DNA from: Alteromonas hispanica
GTDB taxonomy: Bacteria; Pseudomonadota; Gammaproteobacteria; Enterobacterales; Alteromonadaceae
Direction of reading: 5' to 3'
Assembly (NCBI RefSeq): GCF_010500915.1
Contig: NZ_JAAAWP010000003.1
Coordinates: forward strand, 62,001-126,000
Length of the DNA stretch: 64,000 nucleotides
Shown in pieces: positions 9,174 to 17,066 of the stretch; the first letter of the stretch is position 1; every line of letters begins with the position of its first letter. A program made the translations under genes and the position numbers. The notes under the pieces were generated by a model. The model saw only the letters and a list, made by a program, of their open reading frames with translations. It had not been told where the DNA came from and did not search any database.

Positions 9174-9356
9174 ATGAGCTTGATGACAGTGAACGAAGTT
9201 GCCGCTTTTCTCGGCGTTCAAGATGTAAGAGTGGAACGTTTGGAAAGAGAGAGCCTTCTGATATCAAAAGAAAAGGACACCGACGGTAAACCGCTTTTTG
9301 ACAGTGCCGATGTTGAACGTTACAAAACTCTTGCAGAGCGATTAGGCGGCATCTGA
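9174..9356 (+). CDS. Small MerR/excisionase-like helix-turn-helix protein (60 aa)
   Basis: The 60-residue product begins MSLMTVNEVAAFLGVQDVRV, a helix-turn-helix of the MerR/excisionase type. It is followed by a short wing (LISKEKDTDGKPLFDSADVERY) in which residues to be read by the DNA typically lie, and a terminal helix. GGAA lies 9 bp before the ATG at 9174. It consists of the DNA-binding domain alone, with no effector or oligomerisation domain. No phage or integrase gene is nearby, so it is a lone small regulator rather than part of an obvious mobile element. Function is unknown. Confidence 0.75.
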   Translation: MSLMTVNEVAAFLGVQDVRVERLERESLLISKEKDTDGKPLFDSADVERYKTLAERLGGI

Positions 9357-9380
9357 TACATTCAAGCTTTTTCAAATGAA

Positions 9381-9407
9381 AAGGGAACGTAGTTGTCACG
9401 TTCCCTT
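9381..9407 (-). terminator. Hairpin terminator downstream of pepB
   Basis: A perfect 10-bp inverted repeat, AAGGGAACGT at 9381-9390 and ACGTTCCCTT at 9398-9407, has a 7-nt loop. On the minus strand it is followed by TTTTC, so it probably ends pepB. It may also help to end the small HTH gene on the plus strand. Confidence 0.8.
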
Positions 9408-9440
9408 ACTGCTTTGTCTTTAACTTGGTAAACCTATGCT

Positions 9441-10724
9441 CTACGCACTGTAGTTGTGTAAAAGCCGTGCAATTGAGCGTATTCCTTTCGCAGTAGCACC
9501 TACTGGCATTTCAGCAGTGGCACCGCCGTGGTATGCCGCGGCCAAATCTAAGTGTATCCACCCCTCTGGCTTCACAAAGCGAGACAAAAACCCTGCGGCA
9601 TTAGACGCCCCACCACCACCGCCGCCTTTCATCGGGCGACTGTTGGCCGTATCGGCAAATGCTGACGGACAGCGATCGGCGTGGAATGGTTCTAGTGGTA
9701 AGCGCCAGAAGCGCTCATTTTCTGCATTAGCAGCATCCATCATTTGCTGTGTGGCAGAGTCGTCCATTGAAAAAACTGCGTGATAATCTGAGCCTAAAGC
9801 TACCATAGCCGCCCCTGTCAGTGTTGCAGCATCGATAATCAGTGGTGCTCCGGTGTCTGTCGCTGCCATAAGACCATCGGCTAACACAAGGCGTCCTTCT
9901 GCATCGGTGTTAACCACTTCAACAGTCACGCCATTTTTATAAGTAAGCACATCCCCCAACTTGTATGCGTGACCGCTAATTAAGTTCTCTGCGCAGCACA
10001 GAATAAGCTGAACTCGCTTTTCTATTCCTTGGGTTATTGCTAGGCCTAAAGCCCCTGTAACCGTGGCAGCACCGCCCATATCACATTTCATATCAAGCAT
10101 GCCTTCACTTGATTTTATGCTGTAGCCGCCGCTGTCAAAGGTAATACCTTTACCAACAAGAACAGCATCGACTGCGGCGTCGCTGTTACCTGTTGGGTTA
10201 TAGTCAAGCACTAACATTGCAGGAGGTCGTTCGCTTCCGCGGCCGACGTTGTAAATGCCTACCCAGCCTTGCTCTTTGAGTTCCTCTCCCACTGTCATGG
10301 TGTAGCTTACGTTTTCTTTACCCAATGATTTAAGCCAGTCGGCTGCGCGCTGGGCTAGTGTTTCCGGGCTCAAATCTTCAGGCGTATCGTTTACCAATTG
10401 TCTGGTGAACAATAGTGCCGCATATTCTTGCTCTAACGCCGCTTTATCGTCGTTGTTTGCCCAAGAGATACTGGCTGGGTTTCTGGCTCGTGTGAAACTT
10501 AGCGCAAAAGCCCACTGCTGCTCTTTGCTCCATTCGCCTGTTAGCGCAACATGAGGTAAACCCAAGCCATCTAGTTTTCTTGCCGCTTGTTGGATGGTGC
10601 GCTCGTTAACGCCATCGTCGGGAAGGTGAATAACAGCCCCCGACTCTACGAAAGAAAGTTTTGCATTGTCTCCCCATGCGGCTGTCGCTGAGGTTTTAGA
10701 AAGACTAACGGTAAATTCTGCCAT
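9441..10724 (-). CDS. pepB: Aminopeptidase PepB (M17 leucyl aminopeptidase family)
   Basis: This is a 427-residue cytosolic metallo-aminopeptidase that removes N-terminal residues from peptides. The two-metal site of the M17 family is seen in the blocks GKGITFDSGGYSIK, MKCDMGGAA and the signature NTDAEGRLVLAD. The length and the short N-terminal domain fit PepB rather than the longer PepA, which also acts as a DNA-binding protein. A glycine run (KGGGGGGAS) is present in the C-terminal part, where PepB proteins usually have a shorter GG segment. The gene is divergent from sfsA. Confidence 0.92.
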   Translation of the reverse strand: MAEFTVSLSKTSATAAWGDNAKLSFVESGAVIHLPDDGVNERTIQQAARKLDGLGLPHVALTGEWSKEQQWAFALSFTRARNPASISWANNDDKAALEQEYAALLFTRQLVNDTPEDLSPETLAQRAADWLKSLGKENVSYTMTVGEELKEQGWVGIYNVGRGSERPPAMLVLDYNPTGNSDAAVDAVLVGKGITFDSGGYSIKSSEGMLDMKCDMGGAATVTGALGLAITQGIEKRVQLILCCAENLISGHAYKLGDVLTYKNGVTVEVVNTDAEGRLVLADGLMAATDTGAPLIIDAATLTGAAMVALGSDYHAVFSMDDSATQQMMDAANAENERFWRLPLEPFHADRCPSAFADTANSRPMKGGGGGGASNAAGFLSRFVKPEGWIHLDLAAAYHGGATAEMPVGATAKGIRSIARLLHNYSA

Positions 10725-10847
10725 TATGTTTTAATCCTTATATACTGTTGTTCGCTTTCATTATGCTGGGCAATCGGCTTTTTCGTTAGTAATCTTACCA
10801 GCCGGTAATGCTTACAACACTTTTGTTCTCTCAATGTAAGGAGAATC

Positions 10848-11564
10848 ATGAATTTTTCACAACCGCTTATACGCGGTACGCTGATAAAACGGTACAAACG
10901 TTTTCTTGCAGACGTCGAGCTTGCGGACGGCCAGATTGTCACTGCCCACTGCCCTAACACTGGGGGAATGACAGGATGCGCTGAGCCAGGTTATACCGTT
11001 TTTCTAAGTGAGTCTGATAACCCGAAACGTAAATTAAAATATACTTGGGAAGTGGCGAAAACATTCGACGACCACTTTATCGGAATTAATACCCACAATG
11101 CTAATAAGTTGGTGGCAGAAGCTCTGAATAACAAGGTGATTGAGGAATTTTCTGACTTATCAGGCTGGAAAGCAGAAGTAACACCCCCTACAGCGAATAG
11201 TCGATTTGATTTTGCGATAACTCGAAACGACACCACCGGAAACAGCGAAGTGGAATATGTAGAGGTCAAATCTGTCACTCTGGCCGATGGCCCACGAGGA
11301 TATTTTCCTGATGCTGTAACCCAGAGAGGCGCCAAGCATTGTTTGGAACTGGCACGCTTAGCCGATGAGGGAATTAGCACCTCGTTGCTGTTTTGTGTAC
11401 AACATACCGCCATAGCGTCTGTCAGTATTGCCAAGCATATTGATCCGCACTACGCTGAAAGCGTAAAGATAGCCGCTCGTGCAGGTGTAAAAATACTGGC
11501 GATGGGCTGCGTGATTAATGAACAAAAAATCGAGATAAATCAATCACTCCCTATTATTTTATAA
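10848..11564 (+). CDS. sfsA: SfsA family protein (sugar fermentation stimulation protein)
   Basis: This 238-residue protein matches SfsA over its full length. Typical blocks are GTLIKRYKRFLADVEL, VTAHCPNTGGMTGCAEPG, SRFDFAI and EVKSVTLAD. The D-(x)n-EVK arrangement resembles a nuclease-type fold. SfsA was named for an effect on maltose metabolism in E. coli and its biochemical role is not settled. AGGAG lies 6 bp before the ATG at 10848, giving a clear start. It is directly upstream of dksA, as in E. coli. Confidence 0.94.
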   Translation: MNFSQPLIRGTLIKRYKRFLADVELADGQIVTAHCPNTGGMTGCAEPGYTVFLSESDNPKRKLKYTWEVAKTFDDHFIGINTHNANKLVAEALNNKVIEEFSDLSGWKAEVTPPTANSRFDFAITRNDTTGNSEVEYVEVKSVTLADGPRGYFPDAVTQRGAKHCLELARLADEGISTSLLFCVQHTAIASVSIAKHIDPHYAESVKIAARAGVKILAMGCVINEQKIEINQSLPIIL

Positions 11565-11783
11565 AAAATAGGTTGATTTTTTTCATTTCGGCTTCATATT
11601 TGCGCCTTGTTTTGGTGGGAGAACGCACTAATGCGTTTGCTGGTAGCCAAGCTGGCTAATCGTAAAAAGAGATACCAGCATAATAATTACATAGACACAA
11701 TTGATTGCCTGAGGTTGTCGAGTCTGATATAGATATCGGTCAATTGGGACAAATTGGATGTCGTAGTGTAGGAGATGTGGCAC
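11565..11783 (+). promoter_or_regulatory. dksA upstream region
   Basis: This 219-bp stretch between sfsA and dksA contains a small hairpin, TAGCCA at 11644-11649 and TGGCTA at 11653-11658. It probably carries the dksA promoter and a long untranslated leader. No gene is seen. Confidence 0.4.
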
Positions 11784-12233
11784 ATGCCAACAGGAAAAGA
11801 AACAAAATCCCTAGGACTATTAGCGCTGGCGGGGCTACAGCCTTATCAGCCTAAAGCAGACGAAGAGTACATGGGCGACCCCCAAATGGAACACTTTCGT
11901 CTTTTGCTAAGAGCGTGGCGTAACCAACTTCGCGAAGAGGTTGACCGCACCGTAACGCACATGAAAGATGAGGCAGCGAACTTCCCTGATCCCGTCGACC
12001 GTGCAGCACAAGAAGAAGAGTTCAGTTTGGAACTTCGCACGCGAGACCGCGAGCGCAAGCTAATAAAGAAAATTGAAAAAACGCTTAAGCGTATTGAAGA
12101 AGACGATTTTGGTTTCTGCGACCAATGCGGTATCGAAATTGGTATTCGTCGTCTTGAAGCCCGCCCTACAGCCGACTTATGTATCGACTGTAAGACAATG
12201 GCTGAAATTAAAGAAAAGCAGCTTCAAGGCTGA
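11784..12233 (+). CDS. dksA: RNA polymerase-binding transcription factor DksA
   Basis: DksA binds the secondary channel of RNA polymerase and, with ppGpp, represses rRNA and ribosomal protein promoters and activates amino acid promoters. The protein (149 residues) has the N-terminal segment [20 protein letters not shown], a long coiled coil with acidic tip residues near [13 protein letters not shown], and the zinc finger with CDQCG and CIDC pairs. I chose the ATG at 11784 because AGGAG at 11768-11773 is correctly spaced for it and directly abuts the in-frame ATG at 11775. The product would act on the ribosomal promoters elsewhere in this window. Confidence 0.96.
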   Translation: MPTGKETKSLGLLALAGLQPYQPKADEEYMGDPQMEHFRLLLRAWRNQLREEVDRTVTHMKDEAANFPDPVDRAAQEEEFSLELRTRDRERKLIKKIEKTLKRIEEDDFGFCDQCGIEIGIRRLEARPTADLCIDCKTMAEIKEKQLQG

Positions 12234-12283
12234 TTTTTATCACCTTGAATCTATCGATGTTTGTGTCGATTTGCTTGTCAATT

Positions 12284-12316
12284 AAAAAGCCTCGCCACGG
12301 TATGGTGGGGCTTTTT
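12284..12316 (+). terminator. Rho-independent terminator after dksA
   Basis: The left arm AAAAAGCCTCGCCAC at 12284-12298 pairs with GGTGGGGCTTTTT at 12304-12316, with one mismatch and a short loop. The stem ends in a T-run. It sits 50 bp after the dksA stop. Confidence 0.88.
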
Positions 12317-12395
12317 AGTATTCCACGTGTACGCACACGCCATAAGCCCTGTTGCCGCTTACCTTCTTGCGCTTCTTTATTTATAATCCCGAAGC

Positions 12396-13331
12396 ATGCT
12401 TAACCCGCAATCGATGTCGCCTACTGATGCAAAATACACAGGTCGCTTTGCTCCCTCCCCATCGGGTCAGCTTCATTTTGGCTCATTAGTCACCGCACTA
12501 GCAAGCTACCTGGATGCTAAGCATCACTGCGGAGAATGGCTGGTAAGAATGGAGGATATCGACGAACCCAGATGCATAGCTGGAACCGACCGCGAAATAT
12601 TAATGAGTTTAGAAGCCCACGGATTGAAATGGGACGGTACAGTAATGTATCAGAGCCAGCAGCACGAACGTTATCAGCAGGTTCTCAACTCACTATTAGA
12701 TGACCAGCGAGCTTATTATTGCAGCTGCACGCGGAAAATGATTACGGCAATGGGCGGTATTTATAACGGGCAATGTCGCGACAAAAATCTTGTTCCCGCC
12801 GAGCACGAACTCGCAGTGCGCTTAAAGCTTGATGGTCAGCTTTTACCTTCCACCGATGTAATTATGGAGGACATTGCGCTCTCGCCTCGTCCTTCAGAAG
12901 ATGTGGTGATAAAACGCAGAGACCAGCTTTTCTCTTATAATTTAGTGGTTATACTCGATGACGCTTATCAAGGGGTGACGCATATTATTAGAGGCTGCGA
13001 CTTAATAGAGGTTACCCCTCTTCATTTAAGTATGTATGAGGCGTTAGGATTTACTGCACCTCAGTATGGACATGTTCCCGTAGCAGCAGTCGCGCCAGGA
13101 AGAAAGTTAAGCAAGCAGAATCACGCTAGCCCTATTAATAACGCCAGAGCGTTAGAAAATATTGTAGCGGCACTTCAATTTTTAGGGTTCTGCGATGTTA
13201 AAACACGAGACTTCGATTCGGTAGACGCACTTTTGTCTTACGCTATTTCGATATGGGATAGGAAAAAAGTAGTGAAAACGCCCGAAATTATTGTTCCTCA
13301 GCATGAATCCACTTATTATAGCCATCCTTAA
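12396..13331 (+). CDS. gluQ: Glutamyl-Q tRNA(Asp) synthetase GluQ
   Basis: This truncated paralogue of glutamyl-tRNA synthetase attaches glutamate to queuosine in tRNA(Asp). The 311-residue protein has the HIGH-type motif within GRFAPSPSGQLHFGSL, the zinc-binding Cys pair in YYCSCTRK with a further Cys in NGQCRDK, and the KMSKS-type motif KLSKQN. The tRNA anticodon-binding domain of GluRS is absent, as is normal for the family. An in-frame ATG at 12414 gives MSPTDAKYTGRFAPSPSG, which fits family members better than the upstream ATG at 12396, so the true protein may be six residues shorter. It follows dksA, as in E. coli. Confidence 0.93.
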   Translation: MLNPQSMSPTDAKYTGRFAPSPSGQLHFGSLVTALASYLDAKHHCGEWLVRMEDIDEPRCIAGTDREILMSLEAHGLKWDGTVMYQSQQHERYQQVLNSLLDDQRAYYCSCTRKMITAMGGIYNGQCRDKNLVPAEHELAVRLKLDGQLLPSTDVIMEDIALSPRPSEDVVIKRRDQLFSYNLVVILDDAYQGVTHIIRGCDLIEVTPLHLSMYEALGFTAPQYGHVPVAAVAPGRKLSKQNHASPINNARALENIVAALQFLGFCDVKTRDFDSVDALLSYAISIWDRKKVVKTPEIIVPQHESTYYSHP

Positions 13332-13354
13332 TATTTTGCGGAGATATCGCCATC

Positions 13355-14752
13355 ATTCATCGTGTTTTCAAATCTGTTAAGCGTGCATTCTCAAAGGATG
13401 CCTCGTCTGACAACACATTAAAACCTCGAATTATGACTCGGGGTGAGCATGGAATCTCTCGTGAAGATATTAGTGCAAATGCGTTAAAGGTCATGTACCG
13501 CCTTAACGGAGCAGGCTTCGAATCGTATTTAGTCGGAGGTTGCGTACGCGATATATTGATGGGCTACGAGCCTAAAGACTTCGATGTGGTGACCAATGCC
13601 ACCCCAGAACAGATTAAAGGCCTATTTAGAAACTGCCGTCTTATTGGCCGTCGATTTCGCCTTGCTCATATTGTTTTTGGTAGAGAAATCATCGAAGTTG
13701 CTACATTCCGGGGTCATCATCAAGAAACCGATGAGAGTGATGAAACGCCGAAAAATAAAGCAACGGGCTCTCAAGATGCACACGGCCAGCTGGTAAGAGA
13801 TAATGTGTTTGGTTCTATTGAAGAAGACGCTGAACGCCGAGATTTCACCTTCAACGCCATGTATTACAGCGTGGCAGACTTTACGGTAAAAGACTTTGCA
13901 AATGGCCTTGCCGCCATTGAGAAACGCGAAGTTGCCCTTATGGGCGATCCAGAAACCCGATATCGAGAAGATCCTGTACGCATGCTTCGCGCTGTGCGGT
14001 TCGCTGTTAAGCTATCTATGCGTATCGAGCCATCTACCGCGCAGCCCATTAAGAAGCTAGCGAGCTTGCTGCAAAACATTCCACCCGCGCGCCTATTTGA
14101 GGAAAGCCTCAAGCTGTTCTTATCTGGCAAGGGTGAAGAGACCTTTTTGATGATGCGAGAGTTTGGTTTAATTGACCAACTGTTCCCTCAGCTCGCGCCG
14201 TTCCTAAAAGACGAAAACAGCAAGGAAATGCAGTTTGTGCGTCGTGTACTTGCCAACACAGATGAGCGGATTAACAACGAGCAGCGGGTTACCCCAGCCT
14301 TTTTATATGCGGCCTTATTGTGGTATCCAGTTGAAGAGCATTCACAGCGATTACAGTTAGAATCGGGGCTTAACGCTCATGATGCATTTAATATCGCCTC
14401 TGGGGAAGTTATTTCCAAGCAAACTCAGCGCATTATGATCCCGAAACGTTTCTCAACGGTGGTAAGAGATATTTGGATTTTGCAGCAGCGTTTACCCAAG
14501 CGTTTTGGCCGAAGAGCATTTCAGTTGCTTACTCACCCTAAGTTTAGAGCAGGTTACGACTTCTTACTCGCTAGAGGACAAACAGAAGGCGGCGAACTAT
14601 TAGAGCTTGCCCAATGGTGGACTCATTTTCAACATGCTGAAAATGGAAAACAAAAGAGCATGTTAAACGCTCTTAAACGCTCAGAAGGCTCAGGCGGAGC
14701 CCCTCGCAAAAAGCGCAAGCGCCGCCCTGCTAAGAGAGACACTGATGCATAA
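13355..14752 (+). CDS. pcnB: Poly(A) polymerase PcnB, probable ATT start codon
   Basis: PcnB adds poly(A) tails to RNA and so speeds decay and controls plasmid antisense RNAs. The nucleotidyltransferase site is seen in YLVGGCVRDILMGYEPKDFDVVTNATPEQIK. The RNA-binding and basic C-terminal region ends in KKRKRRPAKRDTDA. The first in-frame ATG, at 13433, lacks a ribosome binding site. In-frame coding sequence continues upstream as HRVFKSVKRAFSK, which resembles the E. coli N terminus (FTRVANFCRKVLS). It reaches ATT at 13355, with GGAG at 13340-13343, and contains no ATG, GTG or TTG. E. coli pcnB is known to start at AUU. An ATC at 13352 is a possible alternative. From ATG 13433 the protein would have 439 residues, and from ATT 465. 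Confidence 0.9.
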   Translation: MHRVFKSVKRAFSKDASSDNTLKPRIMTRGEHGISREDISANALKVMYRLNGAGFESYLVGGCVRDILMGYEPKDFDVVTNATPEQIKGLFRNCRLIGRRFRLAHIVFGREIIEVATFRGHHQETDESDETPKNKATGSQDAHGQLVRDNVFGSIEEDAERRDFTFNAMYYSVADFTVKDFANGLAAIEKREVALMGDPETRYREDPVRMLRAVRFAVKLSMRIEPSTAQPIKKLASLLQNIPPARLFEESLKLFLSGKGEETFLMMREFGLIDQLFPQLAPFLKDENSKEMQFVRRVLANTDERINNEQRVTPAFLYAALLWYPVEEHSQRLQLESGLNAHDAFNIASGEVISKQTQRIMIPKRFSTVVRDIWILQQRLPKRFGRRAFQLLTHPKFRAGYDFLLARGQTEGGELLELAQWWTHFQHAENGKQKSMLNALKRSEGSGGAPRKKRKRRPAKRDTDA

Positions 14753-15242
14753 AGAGCATGTTTATATTGGTATAGGAAGTAACCTTGGAGATAGCGAAAG
14801 CCAAGCAAATAATGCCTTTGAAGCTATTGACAACCTTGAAGATACGCGCGTTCTAAAGAAGTCCTCACTGTATGCAAGTAAGCCCATGGGACCTCAGGAC
14901 CAGCCAGACTACATCAATGCTGTATGTTTGATAGAAACAACGTTAAAGCCCCACAGCCTTTTAAAGCAGTTACAGCGTATTGAACTGGAATGTGGAAGAG
15001 AGCGAAAGGGTGATAGATGGGGTCCTCGTACATTAGATTTAGATATCTTGCTGTACGGAAGTCAACAGATTGATACCGCAGATTTAATTATTCCTCACTA
15101 TGGCATGGCCGAGCGAGAGTTCGTCATGGTGCCCTTATTTGAAATAGCCCCAACCATGGTGATGAAAGATGGAAAGCCAATTGCTAACTGGGTTGCTAAC
15201 TGCTCTCTCGATGGCTTACGCCGCTTGCGTACTTCCAATTAA
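14745..15242 (+). CDS. folK: 2-amino-4-hydroxy-6-hydroxymethyldihydropteridine diphosphokinase FolK
   Basis: FolK transfers pyrophosphate from ATP to the pterin substrate in folate synthesis. The 165-residue protein has the motifs YIGIGSNLGDSESQA at the N terminus, LLKQLQRIELECGRER, and RWGPRTLDLDILLYG with the metal-binding aspartates. The start overlaps the end of pcnB by 8 nt, pointing to coupled translation. The gene precedes panB, the same order as in E. coli. Confidence 0.96.
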   Translation: MHKEHVYIGIGSNLGDSESQANNAFEAIDNLEDTRVLKKSSLYASKPMGPQDQPDYINAVCLIETTLKPHSLLKQLQRIELECGRERKGDRWGPRTLDLDILLYGSQQIDTADLIIPHYGMAEREFVMVPLFEIAPTMVMKDGKPIANWVANCSLDGLRRLRTSN

Positions 15243-15292
15243 CGGCAAAATCCGTATAGTTCGCCACACGATATAAATATCTGGACCATGTC

Positions 15293-16087
15293 ATGAAGAA
15301 AGTTACTGTTTCTGGCCTGCTTAAGAAAAAGCAGGCGGGTGAAAAGATTACCTCTTTAACTGCGTACGACGCCAGCTTTGCGAAAATGTTTGATGAACAA
15401 GGCATAGATGCTTTGCTAATTGGCGACTCGTTGGGCATGGTTTTACAAGGTGAAGACGACACCTTACCCGTTACTATACAAGACATTGCTTACCATACTA
15501 AAAGCGTAAGAAAAGGCACACAGCGGGCTTTTGTTATCGCTGACATGCCGTTTATGTCTTATGCCACTGCTGAACAAACTTACCAAAACGCTGCGGTTCT
15601 CATGGCTGCGGGTGCTAGCATGGTTAAAATGGAAGGCGGTAGCTGGCTGTGTGACACTATCTCAGGGCTAAACTTAAGAGGCGTCCCCGTATGCGGACAT
15701 TTAGGCCTCACCCCTCAGTCTGTTCATGTATTTGGTGGCTTTAAGGTGCAAGGTAGAGACAGTGAACAGGCGCAAAAGCTGCTCGAAGAAGCCAAGGCAC
15801 TAGAGAAAGCCGGTATTCAACTTTTGGTGCTAGAGTGCGTTCCCTCTGCTTTAGGAAAAATGATTAGTGAAGCATTGAGCATTCCAGTGATTGGTATTGG
15901 TGCGGGCAAAGACACCGACGGTCAAATTTTGGTGATGCACGATATGTTTGGTATCAGCGCCAATTATATGCCGAAGTTCTCCAAGAACTACTTGGTTGAA
16001 ACCGGCGACATGCGCAAAGCCGTTGCACAATATATTGATGAAGTAAAATGTGGCGAATTCCCTTCGCCCCAGCACAGCTTTGACTAG
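15293..16087 (+). CDS. panB: 3-methyl-2-oxobutanoate hydroxymethyltransferase PanB
   Basis: PanB makes ketopantoate from ketoisovalerate and methylene-tetrahydrofolate, the first committed step of pantothenate synthesis. The 264-residue protein has [30 protein letters not shown] with metal-binding Asp, [20 protein letters not shown] and [18 protein letters not shown]. Length and motifs are typical. It lies between folK and panC on the same strand, 50 and 62 bp away, and probably in the same operon. Confidence 0.97.
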   Translation: MKKVTVSGLLKKKQAGEKITSLTAYDASFAKMFDEQGIDALLIGDSLGMVLQGEDDTLPVTIQDIAYHTKSVRKGTQRAFVIADMPFMSYATAEQTYQNAAVLMAAGASMVKMEGGSWLCDTISGLNLRGVPVCGHLGLTPQSVHVFGGFKVQGRDSEQAQKLLEEAKALEKAGIQLLVLECVPSALGKMISEALSIPVIGIGAGKDTDGQILVMHDMFGISANYMPKFSKNYLVETGDMRKAVAQYIDEVKCGEFPSPQHSFD

Positions 16088-16149
16088 GGCGTATAGCCCC
16101 TTACTGAGAAGCAAAATAAATAAAAAACAAAGCTGAACGAGAGGATTCT

Positions 16150-16998
16150 ATGCAAATAGTGAGTGATATTTCATCATTGCGTCAATTGGTGGCAAGCTAT
16201 AGACGCGACGGCAGCTCTATTGGCTTTGTTCCTACTATGGGCAACCTTCACGATGGTCATCTAAAACTGGTTAAGCGGGCAAAAGCACACAACGATATTG
16301 TTATTGTAAGTATCTTTGTTAACCCTATGCAGTTTGGCGCTAACGAAGACCTTGATGCCTACCCTCGAACGATAGAAGCCGACCAAGCCAAGCTAATTGA
16401 AAACGGTGTGGACGCTCTGTTTTTACCGAGTGTCAGCGATATGTACCCTTCCGGCCTTCAGGCGCAAACCTTTGTAGAAGTGCCCGGCATTTCCGATGTA
16501 TTGTGCGGCGCCAGTCGGCCAGGTCACTTCCGTGGCGTAGCCACAGTGGTGAGCAAGCTTTTTAATATGGTCCAGCCTGACGATGCGTTTTTTGGTGAAA
16601 AAGACTTCCAGCAGCTGCAGGTTATTCGCACCATGGTGCAAGATTTATCTATGGCCGTAAATGTACATGGTGTGCCAACTGAGAGAGAGTCTTCAGGCCT
16701 TGCGATGAGCTCTCGTAATGGATATCTCAGTGAAAAAGAAAAAGACACCGCACGCTCGCTTTATAAAGAAATGCAGCAGGCAAAAGCCTTGGTTGAAGAG
16801 GGACAGTTATCGTTTGCTGATATCGAGAAATCTATGGTGGAAAACCTTGAAGCCCGCGGGTTTAAAAACGACTATGTCCGCATTGTAAACGCCACCACCT
16901 TACAGCCAGCCACTTCAGCCGATAAACATATCGCCATTGTAGCCGCCCTATTCATGGGCTCCACGCGTTTGATAGATAACTTGCACATTGAACGTTAG
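16150..16998 (+). CDS. panC: Pantothenate synthetase PanC
   Basis: PanC joins pantoate and beta-alanine with ATP to form pantothenate. The 282-residue protein has the nucleotide-binding block FVPTMGNLHDGHLKLV, IFVNPMQFG, RPGHFRGVATVVSKLF and the KMSKS-like SSRNGYLS. AGAGG lies 6 bp before the ATG at 16150. The partner substrate beta-alanine would be provided by the convergent panP; no panD is seen in the window. Confidence 0.97.
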   Translation: MQIVSDISSLRQLVASYRRDGSSIGFVPTMGNLHDGHLKLVKRAKAHNDIVIVSIFVNPMQFGANEDLDAYPRTIEADQAKLIENGVDALFLPSVSDMYPSGLQAQTFVEVPGISDVLCGASRPGHFRGVATVVSKLFNMVQPDDAFFGEKDFQQLQVIRTMVQDLSMAVNVHGVPTERESSGLAMSSRNGYLSEKEKDTARSLYKEMQQAKALVEEGQLSFADIEKSMVENLEARGFKNDYVRIVNATTLQPATSADKHIAIVAALFMGSTRLIDNLHIER

Positions 16999-17033
16999 GT
17001 AGCGTTATTTTCTAACCTTGCTACCTAACAGTT
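16994..17033 (+). terminator. Terminator hairpin that includes the panC stop codon
   Basis: GTTAGGTAGC at 16994-17003 and GCTACCTAAC at 17020-17029 form a perfect 10-bp stem with a 16-nt loop, followed by AGTTTT. The panC stop codon TAG (16996-16998) lies in the left arm. It separates panC from convergent panP. Confidence 0.75.
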
Positions 17034-17066
17034 TTGAATTTTCCGGCTTTTACTCTAGCTGTGCGT

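Noticed and set aside
13433..14752. pcnB starting at the ATG at 13433
   Set aside because: The N-terminal family sequence continues upstream to ATT 13355, and the ATG lacks a ribosome binding site. It stays possible, but I judge it less likely.
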